From assembly GCA_016844945.1 (NCBI GenBank), contig JAERTJ010000092.1:16587-80586 (forward strand): 64,000 bases of DNA, given 5' to 3'. Shown here one piece after another: positions 1 to 8,752 of the stretch. A program made the position numbers and the translations under genes. This DNA comes from Fidelibacterota bacterium (GTDB taxonomy: Bacteria > Fidelibacterota > UBA8477 > JABMPR01). Every line of letters starts with the position of its first letter. Position 1 is the first letter of the stretch. The notes beneath the pieces are model-generated. The model did no database searches. It saw only the letters and a program-made list of their open reading frames with translations, and was not told the origin of the DNA.

Positions 1-1758
1 CAGACACCAGATCAGCTTCAGATCATGGTAGACAAAATAATCAGCTACGAACTCACTCCTGAGCCAGGTATCTGGCGCAACACGGTCACCCTGGTAGCCG
101 ATGATCCCCTGAGACCCAGGAAAACAGCTGAATATGAACATATTCGAGATACGGAGGGGTTGGCACATATTATTCCACCCAGTATCCATGTGAACAAAGT
201 CTATCTGACAGAGTACCCCGAAGTACAAGACCCCAATTCACCTTACATTAAGAAACCAAAAGCCCGGGACGCCTTGATTCAAAAGCTCTACAACGGAACC
301 TTAATGGTGAACTACCTGGGACATGGCTCACCAGAAGTTTGGGCTCAGGAAGAGGTTTTCACAGTCTCTGATCTGGGGCTCGTAAAAACGGGCATGCGTC
401 TCCCCTTCTGGGTCGCTGGTACCTGTGATTGGGCGAAGTATGATGACATAAATTCCAGCTGTGTACCCGAAGAGCTGATGCTTATGGAGAGTAATGGCGC
501 TATCGGAATTTTATCAACCACACGCAAAACATTTGCCGTGTTTAACGAAATACTGCTTTCAGATTTTTTCGATTTCCTGTTTCCTGACCATGATGCAGGT
601 CGCTCCATCAGTGTGGGTGATGCTGTCCTGCTGGCAAAAAATATTACCGCAGGCTCTGATCCAAATAATGAAAAGTATATTCTGTTTTCTGATCCTGCAT
701 TGAAATTGGCTTCACCCGTTCGAAAAGGTCAAATTGAATCCGTTAACCCAGGCGTGTTTCAAGCCATGGGCAAAGTTTCCTATATGGGTAGCACAGATAC
801 CTCTCTGGCAGCGAATGCAAGGGCGGCAGTCACAGTTTATGACACTCCAACTCCAGTTACCCGATCCTTTTATATCCCAACCTCTGATTCCTGGGGTAAC
901 ATTTCTTATGTCCTACCGGGACAACGTATTTTCCGTGGTTTAATCTCAGTAAACTCCAGTGGTTTTTCTGGTGAATTTACCCTACCCAAGGATATCAAGT
1001 ATTCGGGAGAAGGTGGTGTGCTCAGCGTCCAGTATTGGGATGAAACAGGTCTGGATGGAAGCATCTTCATTGACACACTGAAATTCTCAGGGACAGACTC
1101 CACGGCTCTGGATGATACGGGTCCTGAAATTTTATTTATCTCAGACAATATGGTTTTGCTCAATGGAGACCACTTTTCTGCCAATGAAGCCCTGGAGATC
1201 GAGATTAGTGATGAACAGGGTATCAATTTGACTGGCGTTGCAGGTCATGGCATCACCGTGGCAATAGATGAAGATTGGAGTAATGCCTATGACGTCACTG
1301 AACTTTTCGAGTACGATCTGGATCATTCAGATATAGGTAGGTTGCAGGCCTTTTTATCTGAGATACCTCCAGGAGAGCATCTCATTTCTGCGAAAGCCTG
1401 GGATAGCAAAAATAATCCCAACGTGGCCAGTGTACGGCTGGAGTTTTTTGCTGCCAACGATTTTCGAATCTATGATTTGTTTAACTATCCAAACCCAATG
1501 GCTACGGACACTGAGGTAACCTTTATGCTATCTCATGCTGCAGATGTCTCATATGCAATTTATACTCTGGCGGGGCGTGAGATCATGTCTGAATCTCTGG
1601 GATACCAACCACAGGGTTTCAATTCATTCCCCTGGGAGGGCACTGATCTCTATGGTAATCGTCTGGCAAATGGTGTGTACATCATTGTGGTTGAGGCAGA
1701 TAATGGAGATTTTCAGGATCCGGCTCAAAGCCTTCAGAAACTTGTTATTGCACGCTAG
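1..1758 (+). CDS. C25 (gingipain/PorU-like) cysteine peptidase, 3' part
   Basis: The frame is open to the left edge, so the gene is truncated; the first ATG at 25 is probably internal. Counting from that ATG, a His in LGHGS (about residue 100) and a Cys in GTCDW (about 134) match the His-Cys catalytic dyad of peptidase family C25 (gingipains, PorU). A beta-rich region follows. The last about 95 residues form a FlgD-like Ig domain of the sorting-domain type, with FNYPNP near its start and WEGTDLYGNRLANGVY near its end. Such domains occur on surface and secreted proteins of FCB bacteria, and PorU is the type IX secretion sortase. No other por gene lies in the window, so PorU itself rather than another secreted C25 peptidase is inference. 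The stop directly abuts the maf start. Confidence 0.82.
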   Translation, partial: QTPDQLQIMVDKIISYELTPEPGIWRNTVTLVADDPLRPRKTAEYEHIRDTEGLAHIIPPSIHVNKVYLTEYPEVQDPNSPYIKKPKARDALIQKLYNGTLMVNYLGHGSPEVWAQEEVFTVSDLGLVKTGMRLPFWVAGTCDWAKYDDINSSCVPEELMLMESNGAIGILSTTRKTFAVFNEILLSDFFDFLFPDHDAGRSISVGDAVLLAKNITAGSDPNNEKYILFSDPALKLASPVRKGQIESVNPGVFQAMGKVSYMGSTDTSLAANARAAVTVYDTPTPVTRSFYIPTSDSWGNISYVLPGQRIFRGLISVNSSGFSGEFTLPKDIKYSGEGGVLSVQYWDETGLDGSIFIDTLKFSGTDSTALDDTGPEILFISDNMVLLNGDHFSANEALEIEISDEQGINLTGVAGHGITVAIDEDWSNAYDVTELFEYDLDHSDIGRLQAFLSEIPPGEHLISAKAWDSKNNPNVASVRLEFFAANDFRIYDLFNYPNPMATDTEVTFMLSHAADVSYAIYTLAGREIMSESLGYQPQGFNSFPWEGTDLYGNRLANGVYIIVVEADNGDFQDPAQSLQKLVIAR

Positions 1759-2352
1759 ATGAAGCCAATACTCCTCATACTCGCCAGCGGTTCTCCGCGT
1801 AGAAAATTATTGCTAGAGCAGATTGGTCTCAAATTTAAAACCTGGCCCAGTAATGTTGAGGAACCTGCCTTTAGTGGAACTGATCCGTCAACATATGCCT
1901 CTGACCTGGCACTCCTGAAAGCCAGGGAGATATCAGACCAGGCACCTGAAGCAATAGTGGTAGGATCAGATACCATCGTGGTTGTTGATAATGTCGTTCT
2001 GGGAAAGCCTGTGGATGCAGAGTCAGCCCATAAAATGTTGCGAATGCTTTCTGGGAGAAGTCATGAGGTGATTACCGCCTATTGTTTTGTATGTAAGGGG
2101 CTTTCGCTAGAGGAAGTTCATTATGTTTCGACTCAAGTCCATTTTAGAGAACTTCTAGATACTGAAATTGAAAGATATATAGCCACTGGAGCACCCTTTG
2201 ACAAAGCAGGATCATATGGTATCCAGGATTACTCAAGCATATTTGTAGATTATATCGAGGGGTGTTTCTATAATGTTGTAGGTTTACCTCTGTCAGATTT
2301 CAACGCTAGGCTGGATCATTTTCTGACAATCAACAAGCTTGTTTTACAGTAG
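1759..2352 (+). CDS. maf: Maf-family nucleotide pyrophosphatase
   Basis: Maf proteins hydrolyse non-canonical or pyrimidine nucleoside triphosphates to monophosphates in the cytoplasm and are linked to septum formation. At 197 residues the length is normal. The N-terminal ASGSPRR motif (about residues 9-15), the SDTIV strand (about 70-74), the GKPVDAESAHKML segment and DKAGSYGIQD (about 148-157) are family hallmarks. The ATG follows the preceding TAG with no gap, so translation may be coupled. Maf genes often sit beside cell-shape and division genes, as here. The subfamily (dTTP/UTP versus m7GTP) was not resolved. Confidence 0.93.
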   Translation: MKPILLILASGSPRRKLLLEQIGLKFKTWPSNVEEPAFSGTDPSTYASDLALLKAREISDQAPEAIVVGSDTIVVVDNVVLGKPVDAESAHKMLRMLSGRSHEVITAYCFVCKGLSLEEVHYVSTQVHFRELLDTEIERYIATGAPFDKAGSYGIQDYSSIFVDYIEGCFYNVVGLPLSDFNARLDHFLTINKLVLQ

Positions 2353-2474
2353 ATCCAAATCTTAACTGGAAATGTCCGCTCAATAGTCAAAGAAAAGCTC
2401 ATTCCCATTTCTGCGTTCTTGATTTACGCATAAAAATCCTTAAACTCATCAGCAATTAGCGAAGAGGAGCTATA

Positions 2475-3269
2475 GTGGCATTTCATGAAGACCTGAGAAA
2501 CCATCGCCTGAAAAAGGGATTGATCCTGGAAGAGATTTCCGAGGATATCAAAATAAATGTCCGGATTCTTCAGGCTCTTGAACAGGGTGATTATCACATA
2601 TTACCCGTCCCCTATGTCCGCCTGTTTATGAAGGCATATGCTCAGGCAATTGATTATCCTGTGGAAGACATTCTCCGTGGTCTGGAAAATGAGCTAAAAC
2701 TAACCGGTGAACAGGGTATTTCAGCTAACTTGAGCTCAGAAGCCCTGTCATCCGTTGATATGACTGGTGCCACCCTCTCCGATGTCCAAAATCTTCTTCA
2801 GGCTGAAAAAGCAACTCAGAGTAACCTGACTCGCCTGGCGGTCGGAATTGTTTTGGTTATTGCAGTGATCGTCATCGGTAAAAGCTTTATGAAACCCAAC
2901 ACACCGCAGGATAACGTAAACCCCACAACATTACTCCCTGCGATGAATATGACTGAAAGTCTTGAATCCACGTTTATTGCAGATTCAACGCTCAACGCCA
3001 ACGCTGATAGTTTGACCATTACATCGACTGACTTTCTATCCATCATCAGAAATGAAGGCATGGATGGGGCTGATACTATTTTCCAGGAACCTGGATTATC
3101 AATGTCTATTCCATTAAATGATTCAACCCGGATTGAAGTCTTCCCCGGTGAAGCTGCTTTATTTTCAGTGAATGGCGATACCCTCCCTGGGTCTCCATTT
3201 AGTAATTCCTGGATTGTGGTACGTAAAGATTCCACGGGTGGTCACCTCGAGACCTTTCCCACGCTTTAG
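2475..3269 (+). CDS. RodZ-like helix-turn-helix membrane protein
   Basis: This 264-residue protein has the RodZ layout: a cytoplasmic Xre/Cro-type HTH at about residues 1-75 (LRNHRLKKGLILEEISEDIKI, then VRLFMKAYAQ), a linker, one transmembrane helix at about 116-136 and a C-terminal extracytoplasmic region. RodZ links MreB to the elongation machinery. The GTG at 2475 is chosen because GAAGAGGAG lies just upstream and the HTH begins immediately. The C-terminal part is short and low in recognisable motifs, so a complete DUF4115 domain is not certain. Its position before mraZ supports a cell-shape role. A HTH_25 protein of other function is possible. Confidence 0.75.
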   Translation: MAFHEDLRNHRLKKGLILEEISEDIKINVRILQALEQGDYHILPVPYVRLFMKAYAQAIDYPVEDILRGLENELKLTGEQGISANLSSEALSSVDMTGATLSDVQNLLQAEKATQSNLTRLAVGIVLVIAVIVIGKSFMKPNTPQDNVNPTTLLPAMNMTESLESTFIADSTLNANADSLTITSTDFLSIIRNEGMDGADTIFQEPGLSMSIPLNDSTRIEVFPGEAALFSVNGDTLPGSPFSNSWIVVRKDSTGGHLETFPTL

Positions 3270-3354
3270 TACACTTTTCAAGAACATATAATATCCATCG
3301 CTTCATTGGCTTACCCATATTTTCCATGGATTCGCTATAAAACTGTGTAATTCT

Positions 3355-3371
3355 GTGGGATTTTTACCCAC
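3355..3371. promoter_or_regulatory. GTGGG-N7-CCCAC palindrome
   Basis: GTGGG (3355-3359) and its complement CCCAC (3367-3371) flank a 7-nt AT spacer, with another CCCAC at 3378-3382. The core resembles the TGGG words near mraZ but lies about 250 bp upstream. It could be a second MraZ site, a site for another regulator, or chance. Confidence 0.3.
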
Positions 3372-3548
3372 TTGTTCCCCACGCGCTAACTCTCAGGACA
3401 AACAAGACATCCTTACCCATCTATCCTAAATCTTGATATTATTATACTTAGCTCGCTTTAAGTAGAAATACACCCATGCATTAATACTATCTCATTCATC
3501 AGGTAATACCCTGATTATGTGCATATTTTTGCCATTTTTCCTTGATTT

Positions 3549-3589
3549 GTGGGTAATAAACCCTAACTTATGGGTAATAGTGGGTAATT
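3549..3589 (+). promoter_or_regulatory. putative MraZ operator: three TGGGTAAT direct repeats
   Basis: TGGGTAAT occurs at 3550, 3571 and 3581, so the starts are 21 and 10 bp apart, 38-69 bp before the mraZ start. MraZ proteins are known to bind direct TGGG-type repeats about one helical turn apart in front of their own operon and repress it. Repeat word, roughly 10-bp phasing and position all fit. Binding is inferred. Confidence 0.6.
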
Positions 3590-3618
3590 ATCCCTGCTAT
3601 TAAAAGCTGAAACGGGAA

Positions 3619-4080
3619 ATGGGAACTACAACATTTACAGGTGAATTTCGTTATTCAATTGATGCAAAAGGTCGAGTGAATATTCCTGCGAAATTTAGAA
3701 AAGCGTTACCAGAGACGAGTGAGGACACCTTTGTGGTGACACGCGGGTTGGACGATAACATATCTGTCTACTCACTTGACATGTGGCGGCAGAAGGAAGA
3801 GGAATTACTGAAGCTTTCCTCCAGACTTCGTGAGCATAGAGCGTTCAGGCGACAAGCCACACGCTTTGCCACTCCCCTGAAATTCGATAGCCAGGGTCGC
3901 GTTGCGATTCCTGCTGATCTCCTGAAGCATGCGGGGATTGAAAAAGACGTCGTGATTATTGGGATGATCGACGAAATCGAAATTTGGGATCCTGACACTC
4001 TGGCACGCTATGAGGAAACTGAGTTCCAACTTGATGCTGAGGATATTGAAGCCATTGACAATTATACCAGATCATCGTGA
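3619..4080 (+). CDS. mraZ: MraZ transcriptional regulator
   Basis: MraZ is the conserved first gene of dcw clusters and a DNA-binding repressor of its own operon. The 153 residues form two AbrB-like swapped-hairpin halves, at about 7-55 (FRYSIDAKGRVNIPAKFR) and 83-128 (LKFDSQGRVAIPADLLKHAG), each with the DxxGRVxIP signature. The length matches the family. The start ATG lies just behind the repeats listed as operator. The stop overlaps the rsmH start (GTGA), showing co-translation with the cluster. Confidence 0.96.
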   Translation: MGTTTFTGEFRYSIDAKGRVNIPAKFRKALPETSEDTFVVTRGLDDNISVYSLDMWRQKEEELLKLSSRLREHRAFRRQATRFATPLKFDSQGRVAIPADLLKHAGIEKDVVIIGMIDEIEIWDPDTLARYEETEFQLDAEDIEAIDNYTRSS

Positions 4081-5027
4081 ATCAAGTAAACCAGCCGAAA
4101 TTTCGTCACACACCAGTTCTGGTGGACGAGGTTCGCGCGCTGTTGATCAACGATCTATCAGGTGTATATGTAGATGGCACCTTCGGTCTCGGTGGGCACT
4201 CAAATGCAATATCCTTACTGTTAAATGCTGATGCGACCCTGATCGGTATCGATCAGGATGAAACTGCCCTCGCACAATTCGACCCTTCCTTAATTAAACA
4301 AACCTTGCACTTGATGTGCACGAACTTTGAGAATTTGGATCAGGTGCTATTTGACCTGGAAATACCAAAAGTCCATGGCATCCTTCTGGATCTGGGACTG
4401 AATTCCTTCTCTCTGGATGACCCTGAGAGAGGATTCGCCTTTAGCCTGGAAGGTCCCCTGGACATGCGTTTTGACCGCTCAAATGAGCTGACTGCCGAAA
4501 CGGTGATCAATGAATACTCGCAAGAAGATCTTGCAGACATCATGTACCGCTTTGGTGAGGAAAGGAAAAGTCGCAGAATAGCGCGTAAAATTGTGGATAT
4601 GAGAAACATAAAGAGACTGACAGAAATCGACCAGCTCCGTGAAGCGGTGGCTGGCTGTGTTGATCCTCGTTTCCGTAACAAGTCCCTGGCGCGCGTATTC
4701 CAGGCATTCCGTATTGAAGTGAATCGTGAGATGGATGTCCTGGCAACCATTCTGGATAGTGCCATCAATGTGCTGGCTCCCGGGGGTCGTCTCGCGGTCA
4801 TCAGTTATCATTCCCTGGAAGATCGAATGGTGAAAAAGCATTTTCGCGAATTGTCTCAAGACATTCCCAGACAGCCAGGTATGCTCGATGAAGAAGTGAA
4901 GATCCCCTTCCTTAAAAACATTACCCGTAAACCGGTTATCGCGACACCTGAAGAAGCCGAGGCAAACCCTCGAGCCAGGAGCGCCAAGCTCCGTGTAGCT
5001 GAAAGGACATCTCATGCACAAAAATGA
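4077..5027 (+). CDS. rsmH: 16S rRNA m4C1402 methyltransferase RsmH
   Basis: RsmH (MraW) N4-methylates C1402 of 16S rRNA using SAM. The 316 residues show the SAM-binding loop VDGTFGLGGHS (about 32-42), the acidic turn IGIDQDETAL, GILLDLGLNSFSLD in the middle and VISYHSLEDRMVKKHF near the C-terminus, all family signatures. The GTG start overlaps the mraZ stop by 4 nt and the 3' end overlaps ftsL by 14 nt, so it is embedded in the dcw operon. Confidence 0.97.
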   Translation: MNQVNQPKFRHTPVLVDEVRALLINDLSGVYVDGTFGLGGHSNAISLLLNADATLIGIDQDETALAQFDPSLIKQTLHLMCTNFENLDQVLFDLEIPKVHGILLDLGLNSFSLDDPERGFAFSLEGPLDMRFDRSNELTAETVINEYSQEDLADIMYRFGEERKSRRIARKIVDMRNIKRLTEIDQLREAVAGCVDPRFRNKSLARVFQAFRIEVNREMDVLATILDSAINVLAPGGRLAVISYHSLEDRMVKKHFRELSQDIPRQPGMLDEEVKIPFLKNITRKPVIATPEEAEANPRARSAKLRVAERTSHAQK

Positions 5028-5313
5028 GACGCGTCGCGAAATTCTTAAGACTATCCTGTACATCGGGATGATCCCCGTCGTCGCAGGTCTACTATTCCTC
5101 TATATATGGTTGGGTGAAGAAGTACGCGCTAGTGAATTACAGCTCGACTCCCTGAGAAACCGTGAAATCAAGCTCAGGGGTGAGTACAATCTGGTTCAAA
5201 GTGAACGCAATCGCCTTCACCGACCAGATAAACTCTCAAAATTAGCTCGCGAAAAGCTGGGTTTGACTCAACCTGATCCAGAAACTCGCGAAATCAGGGT
5301 CAAGCTCAAATGA
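5014..5313 (+). CDS. ftsL: FtsL-like cell division protein
   Basis: This is a 99-residue bitopic protein with a short basic cytoplasmic tail, one transmembrane helix at about 12-32 (ILYIGMIPVVAGLLFLYIWL) and a coiled-coil-prone extracytoplasmic part ending in the DKLSKLAREKLGLTQP motif typical of FtsL/DivIC. FtsL joins FtsQ and FtsB-type proteins to activate FtsW-FtsI. Sequence conservation is low in this family, so the call rests on topology, the short motif and the place between rsmH and ftsI. The stop overlaps the ftsI start (ATGA). Confidence 0.88.
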   Translation: MHKNETRREILKTILYIGMIPVVAGLLFLYIWLGEEVRASELQLDSLRNREIKLRGEYNLVQSERNRLHRPDKLSKLAREKLGLTQPDPETREIRVKLK

Positions 5314-7283
5314 GTATGACCTATAAAAAATTTCGCGGTCGCTACATCGTGGTCGTTGTGAGTTCTATCATTGTATGGACCATGCTGGTGTTCAGAATGT
5401 TTTATATTCAGGTTGTAGATGTCCAGGGGCTGGGAGAAGCGCTGGAATCCCAATTCGAGGATAAAGTATCAATTCCACCGCTTCGTGGCAATTTTTATGA
5501 CCGGAATGGGAAAAAGCTCACCGATAATATTGAACATTTCACTTTTGCTGCTCATCCTGATAAAGTGAAGGACAAAGATGCTGTCGCCCGGTTATTCAGT
5601 AAAACATTCAATAAATCCAAACGCTACTATCTGAACCGCCTCAACTCAAGCAACTCATTTGTCTTTCTGGAACGGGATGTCAACCCCATGTTAGGCCGTG
5701 AGTTAAGCCAAAGTCCCCTCCCCACAGGTGTTCAAGTCAAATCAAGTGTTCGCAGGTATTACCCTTATGGTGATGTTGCAGCTCCCCTGATTGGATTTGT
5801 CGGCACCGAGGGTGAAGGGCTTTCAGGTCTTGAAGATCATTATAATCACCAGCTTGCCGGCATTGATGGCTGGAAAGAGCTAGGGTCAGATGGTCATGGT
5901 AATACACGTATTCGAGGAGGGTTCAGAGAGCAGAAGCCTATCAATGGCGATGATTGTTATCTCACCATTGATGTTGATCTACAAATTATTGTTGAAGAAG
6001 AATTAAAGTCTGCCATTGAACGCCACAACGCTGATAAGGCTGAGGGGGTATTGGTTGATCCTCAGACGGGTGAAATTTTAGCCCTTGCTAATATTCCAAC
6101 GTTCAACCCCAATACACGATCTGGTCTAACTGAAGCATCGCTTATCTCCCACCCTATCATGTCTGCTTATGAGCCTGGTTCAACGTTTAAGGTTGTGGGT
6201 GCAACTGCGCTTCTGGAGGAGCGACAAGTTCACCCCATGGATGTTTTTGACTGTGAAAATGGCAAATACTCTATCCATGGCATCGATGTGAAAGACTGGA
6301 AATCCTTTGAAAACCTTACTTACGCTGAGGTGATTCAAAACTCATCCAATATCGGTGTGATCAAGGCTATTCAGCCCCTTGATGCTTCTAAAATGTTCAA
6401 TACTGCCCGTAAATACGGCTTTAGTGAGAAGAGCGGTATCCAGTTTCCCTATGAGAATGGCGGGTCATTGAAGAATAATAGGACCTGGTCCAGTCTTTCA
6501 AAATCTGAAATCGCCATCGGTTATGAAGTTTCTGTTACGACTCTCCAATTAGCCATGGCTTATTCAGCAATTGGCAACGGTGGAGTACTCTTAAAGCCTC
6601 AACTCATTGAAAAGCTGAGAACACCCAATGGTCACGAACAAGAAATTGACCATATGGATGCCCTGCGTCGCGTGGCTTCTGTGGAAACGATGAACACCCT
6701 TTCCCATATTCTTGAAAAGGCCGTTTCAAATGGAACGGGCGGCAAAGCATTCCTGCCAAACCTTAATATTGCCGGCAAAACAGGGACTGCAAAAAAATTA
6801 AAAAATGGCAAGTATGTCAGTGAATACATCGCTTCATTTGCAAGCTTCTACCCCTCTGATAATCCTGAATATACCTTGATTATCACTATTGACCATCCCC
6901 GGAGCGGTGGATATACAGGCGGCATGGTCGCCGCACCAGTAGCCAAAGAAATTTATCGACGGATATACAATCTTAATGGTCAAAACACTGAACCATTGCA
7001 GGCTGGATCCTCGCAGAATCAATACCAGAATAAGTCATATACAGATAATTCACTCAAAGGTCAATTGCTCAGTGCTGCAGTTCCAGTCCTTAAGGTGAAT
7101 GCGACCTCCCTGACCATGCCTGACCTCAAAGGATTAAGCATGAAAATGAGTCTCTCAGGGCTTTATGCCATGGGTTTGAAGCCTGTTTCTCACGGTAGCG
7201 GACGTGTCATCAGACAAGTTCCAACAGCAGGAAAACAATTACAACCAGGTCAAACGGTAGAAATCTATTTAGGTGAATCATGA
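5310..7283 (+). CDS. ftsI: FtsI / PBP3 septal transpeptidase with PASTA domain
   Basis: This monofunctional class B penicillin-binding protein cross-links septal peptidoglycan. Residues 11-33 are the membrane anchor and about 50-215 the dimerisation domain. The transpeptidase domain carries STFK (291-294, nucleophile Ser291), SSN (345-347) and KTGT (490-493). After about residue 605 a single PASTA domain follows (MPDLKGLSMKMSLSGL onward), which makes the protein longer (657 residues) than E. coli FtsI. C-terminal PASTA domains are known in FtsI/SpoVD proteins of several phyla. It overlaps ftsL and murE by 4 nt each. Confidence 0.96.
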   Translation: MSMTYKKFRGRYIVVVVSSIIVWTMLVFRMFYIQVVDVQGLGEALESQFEDKVSIPPLRGNFYDRNGKKLTDNIEHFTFAAHPDKVKDKDAVARLFSKTFNKSKRYYLNRLNSSNSFVFLERDVNPMLGRELSQSPLPTGVQVKSSVRRYYPYGDVAAPLIGFVGTEGEGLSGLEDHYNHQLAGIDGWKELGSDGHGNTRIRGGFREQKPINGDDCYLTIDVDLQIIVEEELKSAIERHNADKAEGVLVDPQTGEILALANIPTFNPNTRSGLTEASLISHPIMSAYEPGSTFKVVGATALLEERQVHPMDVFDCENGKYSIHGIDVKDWKSFENLTYAEVIQNSSNIGVIKAIQPLDASKMFNTARKYGFSEKSGIQFPYENGGSLKNNRTWSSLSKSEIAIGYEVSVTTLQLAMAYSAIGNGGVLLKPQLIEKLRTPNGHEQEIDHMDALRRVASVETMNTLSHILEKAVSNGTGGKAFLPNLNIAGKTGTAKKLKNGKYVSEYIASFASFYPSDNPEYTLIITIDHPRSGGYTGGMVAAPVAKEIYRRIYNLNGQNTEPLQAGSSQNQYQNKSYTDNSLKGQLLSAAVPVLKVNATSLTMPDLKGLSMKMSLSGLYAMGLKPVSHGSGRVIRQVPTAGKQLQPGQTVEIYLGES

Positions 7284-8752
7284 AACTGAATAAGATCATT
7301 AGCCAGGTCCAGGGGATTATTGAAACCAGGGGAAGCGCTGACGCAGAAATAACAGGCATCAGTTATGATTCCAGACAGGTTAAAACAGGACATTTGTTTA
7401 TTGCAGTTCGCGGTCTTATTACTGACGGACACGATTTTATTTATGCCGCCATCGAGGCAGGCGCTGTCGGTATTGTATATGACCGTGCTGACTTTGTCAT
7501 TCCTGATGATGTGGTCGCTGTACTGGTAAATGATTCCAGACTTATACTGGCTGAAATTGCCTCCAGTTATTTTGGTCATCCTGAAGATGGGCTCAAACTG
7601 GTGGCGATTACAGGCACCAATGGTAAAACCACGACCAACTACTTTGTACAACATCTCATCAATGAGAGCGGTACCCCGACGGGTCGTATCGGAACCACAG
7701 GTGCTCAGATGGCTGAGGTTGATATCGACCTTATGCACACCACCCCGGAATCCGCTGACCTCTACGAAATTCTGGCTGAGTTTGTGTCCCACGGTGCCAA
7801 AGCTGTGACACTGGAAGTTTCCTCCCATGCCCTTTCTCAAAACCGTGTTGAAGGCCTGGCCTTCGATGTGGCTGTGTATACCAACTTGACTCAAGACCAT
7901 CTGGACTATCACGGATCGCTGGAGGACTACCTGGCGGCTAAGCAGCTACTGTTTAAGGGGCTTTCAAAGGAATCTGTTGCCATCGTTAACATGGATGACC
8001 CCTACGCCGAAAGAATTATTGAAGTTTGCGTGGCAAAAATTATCCGTTATGGTTACAACTCGAACGCTGAATACCACATTTTGGATCATTCCATCAATCG
8101 CAATGGTGTGGAGTTAACCCTTGACACCCCTTACGGCCAAAGAGTCGTACAGGTCAACACGGTTGGAACCTTTAACTACTATAATTTTCTAGCAGCCTAT
8201 ACAGCTGCCATTGAGTTGGAATGTGATATTGAAAAAATTGAGCGCTCTGCCCGTACTCTCCCTGCAGTACCAGGTCGTCTGGAGAAAATGAACAACCAGG
8301 CACCCTTTCAGGTATTTGTGGACTATGCACATACTCCTGATGCCATGGAAACCGTCTTGAGTACACTCATGGAATCCTATCCTGAGAATCGTCTCATCAC
8401 TGTATTTGGATGTGGTGGAGACCGTGATCAGGGGAAACGTCCCATTATGGGCGAAATTGCTACTCGCCTCTCCAGTCAGGCTATCATCACCGATGACAAC
8501 CCACGCTCTGAATCTCCCATGGCGATTATCCAGGAGATCATGGTGGGGTGCGGGGAAAGAACTAATTATACCATTATCCAGGATAGAAGCACTGCCCTCC
8601 AAACCGCTTTACGCGAAGCCGAAGAAGGTGACATCATTGCCGTCCTTGGTAAAGGACACGAGCCCTATCAGGAAATTATGGGTGAACGCAAACCCTATAG
8701 TGATATGAACATTGTAAACCAATTCATGGAGCAGCATGGCTATTCAGCATAA
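7280..8752 (+). CDS. murE: UDP-MurNAc-tripeptide synthetase MurE (meso-DAP type)
   Basis: MurE adds the third stem-peptide residue to UDP-MurNAc-L-Ala-D-Glu using ATP. The 490 residues contain the Mur ligase P-loop ITGTNGKTTT (about 110-119), the central substrate-binding region and, near residue 414, DNPR, the motif of meso-diaminopimelate-adding enzymes (lysine enzymes differ here). The cell wall is therefore predicted to be DAP-type, as in Gram-negatives. The start overlaps ftsI by 4 nt and the end overlaps murF by 17 nt. Confidence 0.97.
   Translation: MKLNKIISQVQGIIETRGSADAEITGISYDSRQVKTGHLFIAVRGLITDGHDFIYAAIEAGAVGIVYDRADFVIPDDVVAVLVNDSRLILAEIASSYFGHPEDGLKLVAITGTNGKTTTNYFVQHLINESGTPTGRIGTTGAQMAEVDIDLMHTTPESADLYEILAEFVSHGAKAVTLEVSSHALSQNRVEGLAFDVAVYTNLTQDHLDYHGSLEDYLAAKQLLFKGLSKESVAIVNMDDPYAERIIEVCVAKIIRYGYNSNAEYHILDHSINRNGVELTLDTPYGQRVVQVNTVGTFNYYNFLAAYTAAIELECDIEKIERSARTLPAVPGRLEKMNNQAPFQVFVDYAHTPDAMETVLSTLMESYPENRLITVFGCGGDRDQGKRPIMGEIATRLSSQAIITDDNPRSESPMAIIQEIMVGCGERTNYTIIQDRSTALQTALREAEEGDIIAVLGKGHEPYQEIMGERKPYSDMNIVNQFMEQHGYSA

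Larger units (their letters stand above)
3270..3618 (+). other. 349-bp intergenic region before mraZ
   Basis: There is no credible ORF. The region is AT-rich and contains several GTGGG/TGGG words and their complements, including a spaced palindrome and a direct-repeat array listed separately. It is the expected promoter and control region of the dcw cluster. I could not fix a promoter with confidence. Confidence 0.7.

Noticed and set aside
4340..5063. Long minus-strand open frames opposite rsmH
   Set aside because: They lie wholly against a well-conserved gene, show no family motifs and have no start signals.
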